64,000 nucleotides of DNA from Spirochaetota bacterium (GTDB lineage Bacteria; Spirochaetota; Brachyspiria; Brachyspirales; JACRPF01), in assembly GCA_016214035.1 (NCBI GenBank), contig JACRPF010000015.1, forward strand, positions 186,001 to 250,000. Direction: 5' to 3'. Under the pieces are notes generated by a model. It made no database searches. It saw only the letters and a program-made list of their open reading frames with translations, and was not told where the DNA came from. A program made the position numbers and the translations under genes. This document shows positions 1 to 7,549 of the stretch, piece by piece (the first letter of the stretch is position 1; each line of letters begins with the position of its first letter).

Positions 1-493
1 TGGAAAAGATGACGCCGTACTTCGCGCCGCCCGCCATGTAGCGGAGCTGCACCAGATCGCCCGGTTTCACACGCGCATTGTTGGCAAGCTCAACACCGTT
101 TTCGCCGCGCTTCTGTATGATGAATATCTTCGGTTCGCCTTTCACGCGTAATCCGTCCACGGTCATCGACGACGGGTTTCGGTGAGACAGCATTACCGTA
201 CCCACCGGAATAAGTGCTATCACGAGCACCGCGGCGGCCGCGATTGCCGGAACGAAACGCGGGAGCGTAAAGCGCCGCTTCGTCTCTGTCTTTTCAGCCC
301 GCGCATGCATAGCGGCGAGTTCGGTGTTTTCGGGATACTGTGTGAGTATCGCTTTGTTCGACGCCTGCACGGCTTTTACGGCCGATGCATACGCCCGTTC
401 ACCGAGCGCGCGCTTCACACGTGCCGTTGTCTTCGCATCGGCCTCGCCGAGTGCGGTCATCTCGATGGTGAAATCGGTTTCTTTTTTGTTCAT
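1..493 (-). CDS. Membrane-anchored anti-sigma-like protein, C-terminus outside window
   Basis: This open frame starts at an ATG at 493 behind a GAGG ribosome site and runs off the left edge after 164 codons. Residues 1-75 are charged and helical, residues about 80-102 form one hydrophobic membrane segment (VPAIAAAAVLVIALIPVG), and the rest is beta-rich with a stretch (NNARVKPGDLVQLRY) that resembles DUF4384-type domains. It lies 26 bases downstream of the ECF sigma factor gene on the same strand. Position and the single membrane span suggest an anti-sigma partner with a cytoplasmic N-terminus. No zinc-finger HxxxCxxC motif is visible, so the anti-sigma role is inferred from context only. Confidence 0.7.
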   Translation of the reverse strand, partial: MNKKETDFTIEMTALGEADAKTTARVKRALGERAYASAVKAVQASNKAILTQYPENTELAAMHARAEKTETKRRFTLPRFVPAIAAAAVLVIALIPVGTVMLSHRNPSSMTVDGLRVKGEPKIFIIQKRGENGVELANNARVKPGDLVQLRYMAGGAKYGVIFS

Positions 494-519
494 GATATTA
501 CCTCGTTTCGGGCTGTTCA

Positions 520-1005
520 TTACCGTGCGTGTTCCTTTAGTTTCCGCGCACGTTTTGCGAGCATACGCAGCCGTTTGCGTACGCCGGAGACCGATAACCC
601 TGCCGCTTTCGCCGTAGCCTCGAGCGTGAAGCCGTCGCTGTAGTGAAGCGTCGCTATCACCCGCGTGCTCGCGTCCTCATGCTCGAAGATGCGGTTGAGC
701 ATGTCGTTCGCGTCCACCGCATCGGGCCCCGCGTCAGTATCGGCGATAAGCTCGATGCGTTCGGCGTCGGGGCTTTCGGGCTTCCGCCGCCGCGTCCGTA
801 TGACGTTCAGACATACGTTCGTGGCCATACAGTACATAAGCCCGCCCAGATGCGTCTCCGTGAGCATGTCCGCGCGTCTGATGAGACGGACGAACACCTC
901 CTGCATGGCGTCATGCGCGCTTTCTTCATCATACAGCATGGCGCGGCAGCGGCGGAGTACCATCGGCGCATAACGCCGGTAACACGATGCGACATCTACT
1001 CCCAT
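520..1005 (-). CDS. ECF-subfamily RNA polymerase sigma factor
   Basis: The 161-residue protein has the two-domain layout of ECF sigma factors: region 2 at about residues 8-75 (DAMQEVFVRLIRR is the usual acidic-aromatic core) and region 4 at about 108-158 with a helix-turn-helix (LEATAKAAGLSVSGVRKRL). It would direct polymerase to a small envelope or stress regulon. AGGAGAAG lies 11-18 bases before the ATG. The next gene on the same strand is a single-span membrane protein, the usual sigma/anti-sigma arrangement. The family call is secure; the stimulus and target genes are unknown. Confidence 0.9.
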   Translation of the reverse strand: MGVDVASCYRRYAPMVLRRCRAMLYDEESAHDAMQEVFVRLIRRADMLTETHLGGLMYCMATNVCLNVIRTRRRKPESPDAERIELIADTDAGPDAVDANDMLNRIFEHEDASTRVIATLHYSDGFTLEATAKAAGLSVSGVRKRLRMLAKRARKLKEHAR

Positions 1006-1077
1006 AGGCTGGTCATCTTCTCCTATACTGTAATAAACACCGGCGGATGAAAAAGTGTCACCCGCGTTTCACCTTTT

Positions 1078-1902
1078 TTATAACGCCCCGCCGTCACGGC
1101 TCCGGAACACACTGGGTGAAATTCCCTCTTTCCGTATGAATAACCGTGAAAAATATGACGGGTTCATGATACCCACGTTCTCGGCGATGGTCTCCACGGT
1201 CAACGTGCTCTCAAGAAGCATTTTCTTTGCCGCTGACAGCTTTGCCTGAAGCCAGAAATCGTGCGGCGACATACCCGATATCTTTCTGAATTTCTTGCGG
1301 AACGATTCGTACGACATCTTCCGTTTTTCGATGAACGACTCTATCGGCAGCGTTTCGCTGTTCCGGTGGCGCTCCGCGAATTCCATGAAATCATGCACGT
1401 CATCACGGGCCGGCGTTCCCGCAGCGAGGCGTTTCTTACGGAGCGTCTCGATGATAAGTTCGATGAGTACCGCATGCGCTTTGAGCATATTGTCCGGCGT
1501 GCCGGATTTCAACGCGGCGTTTATCCGGGTAAAATAGCTTCGATATCCCGCATCGCCTCCGTCGGAAAAGAGATGCGGTGTAGCGCTGTTATAGCGGGCA
1601 AAAAGCGCCTCCGCCGTCGGCCCGCGGAAGGCCACGCTGCTCGCATCGATAGGATGTCCCGGCAGTGTACGACGCTCCACCTTCATCCCCGGCTCGCTCA
1701 CCGTGATGCTGCCCGGACCGAACGACGCTATCTTCACGCCGTTGCGACAATGACTTCCGCGCCCGCGCGTATAATAGACGATATTGTAATAAGGCGTCAC
1801 TACCGACAGCGGTTCGGTGCGTCCGGTGAACGATCCGGCACTGCATATCTGTATGCCGAGCGGCGTGTCGATGGGCGGCGGTGTGTAATAGATGCTGGTC
1901 AT
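1078..1902 (-). CDS. AraC-family transcriptional regulator
   Basis: This 274-residue protein has an N-terminal cupin-like sensing half (residues about 10-150) and a C-terminal AraC double helix-turn-helix (about 165-268). The second HTH signature is visible in VETIAENVGIMNPSYFSRLF followed by ISPSVFRSR. It is transcribed divergently from the iron-sulfur reductase gene at 2001, with 98 bases between the two starts, so it may control that gene or itself. The ligand cannot be told from sequence. Several AraC regulators occur in this window, which fits an organism with many carbohydrate regulons. Confidence 0.9.
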   Translation of the reverse strand: MTSIYYTPPPIDTPLGIQICSAGSFTGRTEPLSVVTPYYNIVYYTRGRGSHCRNGVKIASFGPGSITVSEPGMKVERRTLPGHPIDASSVAFRGPTAEALFARYNSATPHLFSDGGDAGYRSYFTRINAALKSGTPDNMLKAHAVLIELIIETLRKKRLAAGTPARDDVHDFMEFAERHRNSETLPIESFIEKRKMSYESFRKKFRKISGMSPHDFWLQAKLSAAKKMLLESTLTVETIAENVGIMNPSYFSRLFIRKEGISPSVFRSRDGGAL

Positions 1903-2000
1903 GGTTTACCAAAAAGTGTCAGCGTGCCGGGACGTGCATTCACTTCCGGTCCCGGTACGATGATTATATATACGCACCGGAAAACAACAAGGAGTTCGTT

Positions 2001-2999
2001 ATGCTGACATCGGCCAAGGTTAAAAAGATGGCGCGCGCGCTCGGGGCCGACCTCTGCGGCATCGCGTCGATGGAACGCTTTGAAGGCGCACCGAAGCAGC
2101 AGGACCCGCGATATATATTCCCCGACGCAAAAGCGTGCATTACACTTGCGTTCCGCATCCCGCGAGGATATCTCCGCGGCATCGAGGAGGGCACGTACTT
2201 CAACGCATACACCGCCATGGGCTACGGCGGACTCAACGCCATCTATATGCCCGTGGTTATGCGGGAGATCTGCTGCTTCATCGAGGACAACGGATTCGAG
2301 GCGGCACCGGTGCCCAATTTCTACTCGGGTTCATCCATAAGCTTTGCCACACAGCAATACGACCCTACCCGGAGCCGCGCGGTTTCGCCGGACAAGCCGT
2401 CACCCGACGTGCTCGTGGACTTCCGTGTGGCCGCGTTCGCGTCCGGTCTCGGCGAATTCGGCTGGAGCAAGATGTTCCTCACGCCGGAATTCGGACCCAT
2501 GCAGCGCATCGTCTGCATACTCACCGACGCACCGCTGGCACCGGACCCGATATTCACCGGGAAGGTGTGCGACCGCTGCAAGATATGCGTCGCGCAATGC
2601 ACCGGCTGCGCCATCTCTAAGGATGAGACCGAGTCCATCACCGTTGCGGGGCATAAGGTTGAATGGGGAAAATTCGACTACATCAAGTGTTCAGTAGCTT
2701 ATGTGGGAGGATTACCGGAATATAATCCGTTTTTACAGATAGGTGCTGATCCGGAAAAGTATAAAGATCAATATTCCGGCGGCGCAATGCTCGATAAACA
2801 CATGCCGTACCCGGTGCCCTTCTCGCGTCCCGCGGTAGAAGGCGCACGCGGCTGCATGCGCGCCTGTTACGCGCACCTTGAGGAAAAAGGACTTCTGAAA
2901 AAGCATTTCGTCAACCGGTTCCGCAAACGCGCACCGTGGAAACTCGCCGGCGAGGCCGCCGCGCTCCCGAGCGACCCGTTCAATGTCGGCAAGGAATAG
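2001..2999 (+). CDS. 4Fe-4S reductase-like protein (QueG / reductive dehalogenase related)
   Basis: The start is placed at the ATG at 2001 because AAGGAG lies at 1989-1994; the frame stays open upstream but without a good site. The 332-residue product carries a clear CxxCxxCxxxC ferredoxin motif (CDRCKICVAQC, about residues 194-204) and a later GCMRACYAH that may supply further cluster ligands. The N-terminal part (ALGADLCGIAS) resembles the corrinoid-binding domain shared by epoxyqueuosine reductase and reductive dehalogenases. It is shorter than QueG and lacks the HEAT-repeat tail, so it is probably one of the uncharacterised QueG-like reductases. Cytoplasmic, no signal peptide; substrate unknown. 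Confidence 0.75.
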   Translation: MLTSAKVKKMARALGADLCGIASMERFEGAPKQQDPRYIFPDAKACITLAFRIPRGYLRGIEEGTYFNAYTAMGYGGLNAIYMPVVMREICCFIEDNGFEAAPVPNFYSGSSISFATQQYDPTRSRAVSPDKPSPDVLVDFRVAAFASGLGEFGWSKMFLTPEFGPMQRIVCILTDAPLAPDPIFTGKVCDRCKICVAQCTGCAISKDETESITVAGHKVEWGKFDYIKCSVAYVGGLPEYNPFLQIGADPEKYKDQYSGGAMLDKHMPYPVPFSRPAVEGARGCMRACYAHLEEKGLLKKHFVNRFRKRAPWKLAGEAAALPSDPFNVGKE

Positions 3000-3052
3000 C
3001 CGAAACATAGTAAGTGAAGAACATGTTGTGCTGGATAATGCCCGTGTTATTC

Positions 3053-3081
3053 TTGACAATTTAAGCTGCATCTCATAGAAT
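3053..3081 (+). promoter_or_regulatory. Sigma-70 type promoter
   Basis: TTGACA at 3053-3058, a 17-base spacer and TAGAAT at 3076-3081 form a near-consensus promoter upstream of the flippase-like gene at 3109. A small inverted repeat (TCCCT/AGGGA, 3083-3098) falls at the start of the leader and overlaps the AGGGA ribosome site. Confidence 0.6.
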
Positions 3082-3108
3082 GTCCCTATCAACAGGGAAA
3101 ACCCCATA

Positions 3109-4158
3109 ATGCAGCAAAAAAACAAAAATCGAAACACCATCATACAGCTTGCCGTCGGCATCATCATCAGCGTCGTTTTTATTTACTTTACGTTCCGCAA
3201 GCTCGATCTTGGAAAGATACTTGAGTCCATACGGGCGGTAAACCTCTTCTACGTCATGCTTGCGGTCGTGATAAACACGGGCATTCTGGTGTTGCGCGGT
3301 ATTCGCTGGCGGGAACTCATCCCCACGCAGAAACATATACACACCGGGACGCTTATCTCCGCGACGTATATCGGCTATATGGCTAACAACATCTTCCCCG
3401 CGAAAGTGGGCGAGATAGTGCGCCCGTACATGCTCGGTGCGAAAGAGGGCATCAGCAAGACGTCGGCCTTCGCAAGCGTGGTAATGGAACGGCTCATCGA
3501 CGGTCTCTCCGCGTTCATCATACTCATCATACTCACGTTCACATTCCCCGATCTGAATGAAAATATGCGCCGCGCATTTCCGGCTATGCATATCGACCTG
3601 CGTCAGTTCGCGGTGGCGATATTCGTATTGTTCGCGGCGATGTTCACATTCCTCATGTTCCTCCGTTTCGGCCGTGAGCAGGCGCTCTCCATAGTGCGCT
3701 TTTTCCTCAAACCGTTCCCGAAGGTCTTAGGTGAAAAAGTAATTCAGGTGATACATAAGTTCACGGACGGCATCGGCTTCGCATATTATCCGCGCAGCAT
3801 CATCATCACCGTCATCTATACGCTCGTATACTGGGCGGCATTGGGATTCGGTCTCATGTTCCTCCTCTTCGCCTTCCCGTTCAGCGCATCGCTGCCGGCG
3901 CCCTATCTCACCGCGCTCTGGGTACTCTGCATTTCCGGGCTCGGATTTTCAATCCCGTCGGCGCCTTCGAACATCGGCACATTTGAATTCGCCTGCGTTT
4001 TCGCGCTCGTGCTTTCGGGCGTCAACGCCAATGACGCGGCGTCATACGCGCTCGTGTCGCATGCGGTAAGCGCGATACCGCAGATCATCGTGGGCTTCAT
4101 CTGCCTCCTTACCAGCGGCATTCACCTCAAGGACGCGGCAGCAGCGTCAAAGGAATAG
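3109..4158 (+). CDS. Lysylphosphatidylglycerol synthase TM-domain / YbhN-like membrane protein
   Basis: A 349-residue polytopic inner-membrane protein with about eight hydrophobic helices. It matches the UPF0104/LPG-synthase transmembrane family: the motif GIRWRELIP, then YMANNIFPAKVGEIVRPY and the conserved ASVVMERLID are characteristic. Members are flippase-like proteins or the membrane half of aminoacyl-phosphatidylglycerol synthases; there is no C-terminal aminoacyl-transferase domain here, so lipid or polyprenyl-linked substrate movement is the more likely role. It is the first gene of a close-packed run (YaaR two bases downstream, then TsaB, PurN and a lipoprotein). Confidence 0.85.
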   Translation: MQQKNKNRNTIIQLAVGIIISVVFIYFTFRKLDLGKILESIRAVNLFYVMLAVVINTGILVLRGIRWRELIPTQKHIHTGTLISATYIGYMANNIFPAKVGEIVRPYMLGAKEGISKTSAFASVVMERLIDGLSAFIILIILTFTFPDLNENMRRAFPAMHIDLRQFAVAIFVLFAAMFTFLMFLRFGREQALSIVRFFLKPFPKVLGEKVIQVIHKFTDGIGFAYYPRSIIITVIYTLVYWAALGFGLMFLLFAFPFSASLPAPYLTALWVLCISGLGFSIPSAPSNIGTFEFACVFALVLSGVNANDAASYALVSHAVSAIPQIIVGFICLLTSGIHLKDAAAASKE

Positions 4159-4160
4159 CC

Positions 4161-4616
4161 GTGGACGGGGTAAAGATCGACGACGCGTTCAGTCAGCAGC
4201 GCCGCATCAACGAAAAAAAGAAAACATCGTCCGCCTCGGGTGCGCGCGCGTCGAACCCTCTGTTTCAGAGCGTGCTCAAGCAGCAGGAGATACAGTTCAC
4301 CGATTACGACCTTGAACCCGAAGAACTGAAACAGCAGCTTGAGCAGGCGGGTGACGCGCTCGACAAGGACCCGTCGCTCGAGCAGTTCGTGAAATTCCGC
4401 GACCTTTTCCGGGCGCTCACCCAGAAAGTGTCGAGCGAGGCGTATCGCCTGAAGACTGTGGGCATGTCGCGCAACAAGCGCTATGAGATAGTCAAGATCA
4501 TCAATACGGAACTCGACGCACTCTATCGCCTGGTACGTTCCACGCAGAAAGACCGCATCGCCATCACCAATAAGATCGTCAGACTTAAGGGGTTGGTGGT
4601 GGATGTATTATCCTAG
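4161..4616 (+). CDS. YaaR-family (DUF327) protein
   Basis: The gene starts at a GTG at 4161, two bases after the previous stop, with AAAGGA immediately upstream. The 151-residue soluble protein is highly charged and helical, and its C-terminal half (YEIVKIINTELDALYRLVRS) is the signature of the YaaR/DUF327 family found in Firmicutes and spirochaetes. The molecular role of the family is not established. Its distribution is one of the taxonomic hints for this window. Translation is probably coupled to the flippase-like gene upstream and to tsaB downstream. Confidence 0.8.
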   Translation: MDGVKIDDAFSQQRRINEKKKTSSASGARASNPLFQSVLKQQEIQFTDYDLEPEELKQQLEQAGDALDKDPSLEQFVKFRDLFRALTQKVSSEAYRLKTVGMSRNKRYEIVKIINTELDALYRLVRSTQKDRIAITNKIVRLKGLVVDVLS

Positions 4617-4626
4617 CGCGGGGTTT

Positions 4627-5310
4627 ATGATGACTACTTTCGCCCTCGACGTCTCCTCCTCAATCCTCTGTCTCGGCATATCCGCAAACGGAACGCTCAC
4701 TGAGCGCTACGAGCTCGAAGTAAAAGACCACAACATACGCATCATGCCCGTGCTTGCGGAAGCCTGTGAAGCTGCCGGTGTTACCACGAAGAACTTCGAC
4801 CTTGTCGTTCTCGGCACCGGGCCGGGTTCATTCACGTCGCTGCGTGTGGGATTCGCGTTCACCAAAGCGCTCGCGTATGCGCTCGGCAAACCCATCGTCG
4901 GTGTGTCGTCGCTCACCGCGCTCATGATGAACGGGCCTGAAAGCCCCGCACTTGCAATCATCGATGCCAAGAAAAAAAGCTGCTACGCATCGCTCAGACG
5001 GAACGGAACGCTATCGCACGACCATGAGGATATCGCGCTGCCTGAACTGGCGAACATCTGCACTGAAACCCCGGGAGTGACGCTGTTCGGCGACGGCGCC
5101 GTGCACTATCGGGATTTTTTCAGTGAGCACGCACCGTCGGCGATGATTCCCGACGATATGATCATGCACCGCATCTCCGCGCAGAACCTTATCAAACTCG
5201 GTGCCGAACGCTTTGCCGCAAACGGCGGCGATGATGTGATGACGCTGATACCGGCATATGTGCGTCCGAGCGAAGCGGAGTTCAATCTCAAGAAGGGAGT
5301 CGTTGTATAA
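4627..5310 (+). CDS. tsaB: tRNA threonylcarbamoyladenosine biosynthesis protein TsaB
   Basis: The 227-residue protein has the TsaB hallmarks: N-terminal FALDVSSSILCLGIS (ASKHA-fold phosphate motif) and GPGSFTSLRVGFAFTKALA. TsaB is the scaffold that supports TsaD in making the t6A base at position 37 of ANN-decoding tRNAs in the cytoplasm. Two ATGs lie in tandem at 4627 and 4630, either possible; the frame is open back to 4603 but the family start fits the later sites. Its stop overlaps the purN start by one base (TAATG), so the two genes are coupled. tsaD and tsaE are not in the window. Confidence 0.92.
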   Translation: MMTTFALDVSSSILCLGISANGTLTERYELEVKDHNIRIMPVLAEACEAAGVTTKNFDLVVLGTGPGSFTSLRVGFAFTKALAYALGKPIVGVSSLTALMMNGPESPALAIIDAKKKSCYASLRRNGTLSHDHEDIALPELANICTETPGVTLFGDGAVHYRDFFSEHAPSAMIPDDMIMHRISAQNLIKLGAERFAANGGDDVMTLIPAYVRPSEAEFNLKKGVVV

Positions 5311-5930
5311 TGTTCTTCAACCGTACACCACAGAAAAAACTCACCATCGCTATCTTTATCTCGTCCCGCGGCTCGAATATGGAAGCGATACTCCGCGCGA
5401 TACGCGACCGCAGGCTGAAGAACGTATCTGTTGCGCTTGTCGTTTCCGACAATCCGGACGCGAAAGGCCTCGAGATAGCCCGGAGTTTCGGCGTTGAGAC
5501 GATGTATCTCGATTGCGCGCCGTTCAAGACAAAACTAGAAGGCGCCGCCGAGGAGCGGATCGTCAGTATTCTCCGCGAAAAGAATGTCGATCTTATCTGC
5601 CTCGCCGGATTCATGCGCATGATAAAGCGCGGGCTCATCAGCGCATTCCGCAACAGAATAATCAACATACATCCGTCGCTACTCCCGGCATTTCCGGGTC
5701 TCGATGCCCAGGCGCAGGCCGTTGCCGCCAAAGCGAAGGTAAGCGGATGCACCATACATTTCGTCGATGAGGGCATGGACAGCGGACCGATAATACGGCA
5801 GGCGAAGGTGTCAGTGAAAAAAAACGACACAGAAAAAACACTCGCCATGCGCATCCTGAAAAAAGAGCATTCCCTCTACTGGCGTGTACTCAGAGACATC
5901 GTGCGCGGCGGCGTGCGCATCGGGGCATGA
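5310..5930 (+). CDS. purN: Phosphoribosylglycinamide formyltransferase (PurN)
   Basis: A 206-residue folate-dependent GAR transformylase, which transfers formyl from 10-formyl-THF to GAR in purine synthesis. Diagnostic motifs are SSRGSNMEAIL (phosphate-binding), INIHPSLLPAFPG with the catalytic Asn and His, and DEGMDSGPII with the catalytic Asp. AGAAGGGA at 5291-5298 is the ribosome site inside the end of tsaB. Length and motif order are normal. No other purine gene lies nearby, so its place is set by the tsaB operon rather than a pur cluster. Confidence 0.95.
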   Translation: MFFNRTPQKKLTIAIFISSRGSNMEAILRAIRDRRLKNVSVALVVSDNPDAKGLEIARSFGVETMYLDCAPFKTKLEGAAEERIVSILREKNVDLICLAGFMRMIKRGLISAFRNRIINIHPSLLPAFPGLDAQAQAVAAKAKVSGCTIHFVDEGMDSGPIIRQAKVSVKKNDTEKTLAMRILKKEHSLYWRVLRDIVRGGVRIGA

Positions 5931-5931
5931 C

Positions 5932-7296
5932 ATGAGACTTTCCCCGGCAATACTGCTCGCAGCTCTCGCACTCGCATTCAATGGGTGTTCATCAGCACCG
6001 CGTTCCGTGTATGATTATCTCAACCGGCTTCCCGCACGCGAGGCCGGCGGTGTAACGCCGTACCGGGAATTCAGCTATCTGCAGGAAGGCCGGCGTCAGT
6101 TCCACGCGCATAATTACCGGGCGGCGTTCGAACAGTTTGAGACGCTGCTCACACGCGTACCGGACACCGATTACGAAGCGGAAGCGATGTATCACCTCGT
6201 CATCATCATGCCGAAACTTCTCGAGTCAGGCACGTCGTACTTCAGCAATTATTTCGCCGCGGAATACACTCGCGGAAAATATACCAACACGCGCGAGGCG
6301 TTCATCGCGTCGCGGTTCGCATCGGCGGGGATACGCGTGTCGCCGTCCGGGCCGTCGTACAGCTACACGCATGTGCGCAGCATCGTCGCCGGCGAGTCGT
6401 TCTTTCCGGCCAAAGACGGCGCGTATGCGATGATGCTTTCCAATGATATGTATATTTTCACCGACGGTGAGACGAACAAATTTAAATTCCTTTCCAACAC
6501 TGTCGCGCTTGGAAGATTATCGGAACGCTTCCCCGCAAGTGCCATCGCTCCCGCATGGCTTGCTGACGAAAGGCTTTTCCCCGCACGCGCAGCGCATGAG
6601 CGCCTCTTTTCGGCGCGTGAACGTTATGAATATACGGCTGTCATGCGGGCGGTGATACCGGCATGCGAACACATCAAGCCGGACACGAACATCGATGCCG
6701 TGGTTACCGCGACGACGGTGCGCCTCCGCGACCGCATTACCGGCGGGTACGCCGAGTTCCAGAACGACAAGACGATACTCATGCTCAATGATTACGACTT
6801 CGTGACGATACTGCGCATCGTCTCGCGCCCGGTGCCGATGCATCGGACGAACGAACAGTGGGCGTTCCTCGAGACACAGACACCCTACGGTCCCGCACGC
6901 GGCTGGACGTATCTGCGCTATGTCACGCCGCTCGCTTCCATTTCCGCGGACGCGAAAGTCGTCGCCGATTTCAGAAAAGGACTGCGCAATTACTACGACC
7001 ACGAATATGTGAAAGCAGCCGAAGCGTTTTCGCTCTTTCTGAGCCGTCATGGCACGAACTATTTCACCGACAAGGCGTGTTATCTTCTCTGGCAGGCGAA
7101 CAACATCATCGGCTCGTACATCTCAAGCCGTAATAATGAATACTACCGTTACGCGCGGCGTTATCCGCTCTCGTTCATCTACGACAGGAAGGCGAATACC
7201 CTGCGCGCATCGAATCTCCTCTACCGGTATCTCAACAGCGTGATGAGCAACAGCGAATACCGGTTCAAGATCAATAACGATTTTCTGCTGGAGTAG
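5932..7296 (+). CDS. Lipoprotein with TPR-like and SH3-like regions
   Basis: The ATG at 5932 gives a lipoprotein signal (MRLSPAILLAALALAFNGC), with the lipidated Cys at residue 19; the frame is open upstream to 5884 but overlaps purN. The mature 435 residues contain two short helical repeat segments (about 45-90 and 345-385, with YRAAFEQFETLL and YVKAAEAFSLFL) that look like tetratricopeptide repeats, and between them a beta-rich part near 265-335 (TTVRLRDRITG to GWTYLRYVTPL) like a bacterial SH3 domain. It is probably anchored in the outer or inner membrane, facing the periplasm. The specific role is not recognised. It starts one base after the purN stop and ends the operon. Confidence 0.75.
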   Translation: MRLSPAILLAALALAFNGCSSAPRSVYDYLNRLPAREAGGVTPYREFSYLQEGRRQFHAHNYRAAFEQFETLLTRVPDTDYEAEAMYHLVIIMPKLLESGTSYFSNYFAAEYTRGKYTNTREAFIASRFASAGIRVSPSGPSYSYTHVRSIVAGESFFPAKDGAYAMMLSNDMYIFTDGETNKFKFLSNTVALGRLSERFPASAIAPAWLADERLFPARAAHERLFSARERYEYTAVMRAVIPACEHIKPDTNIDAVVTATTVRLRDRITGGYAEFQNDKTILMLNDYDFVTILRIVSRPVPMHRTNEQWAFLETQTPYGPARGWTYLRYVTPLASISADAKVVADFRKGLRNYYDHEYVKAAEAFSLFLSRHGTNYFTDKACYLLWQANNIIGSYISSRNNEYYRYARRYPLSFIYDRKANTLRASNLLYRYLNSVMSNSEYRFKINNDFLLE

Positions 7297-7321
7297 CGGC
7301 GGAAGTAACGCGTATTCGCTC

Positions 7322-7467
7322 GGGAAGAAATGTATTTTTCGAAATCGTCAAAAAACTCGCCGACATCCGGTCTTTACTATCGCCATTACGCTGACAATTG
7401 GCTTATCCCTGTTATCGATTAACCAGCTCGCACAGTTTTGACGATTTCTCGAAACACATTTCTTCCC
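7322..7467. repeat. MITE-like element with 32-base terminal inverted repeats
   Basis: Bases 7322-7353 begin GGGAAGAAATGT and continue to ATCGTCAAAA; bases 7436-7467 are the reverse complement with four mismatches (ending ACATTTCTTCCC). The hexamer TTCGCT lies at 7315-7320 and again at 7468-7473, one base and zero bases outside the arms, as expected for a target-site duplication. No coding sequence lies inside. The size, arms and flanking repeat fit a non-autonomous transposon or a large hairpin repeat. Confidence 0.6.
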
Positions 7468-7549
7468 TTCGCTATCACACATTGGGATAAATAATAAACA
7501 CAGGGCCATGAACCTCTGAACTGTACGATCCGAGCTCTGAGCCCGGACT

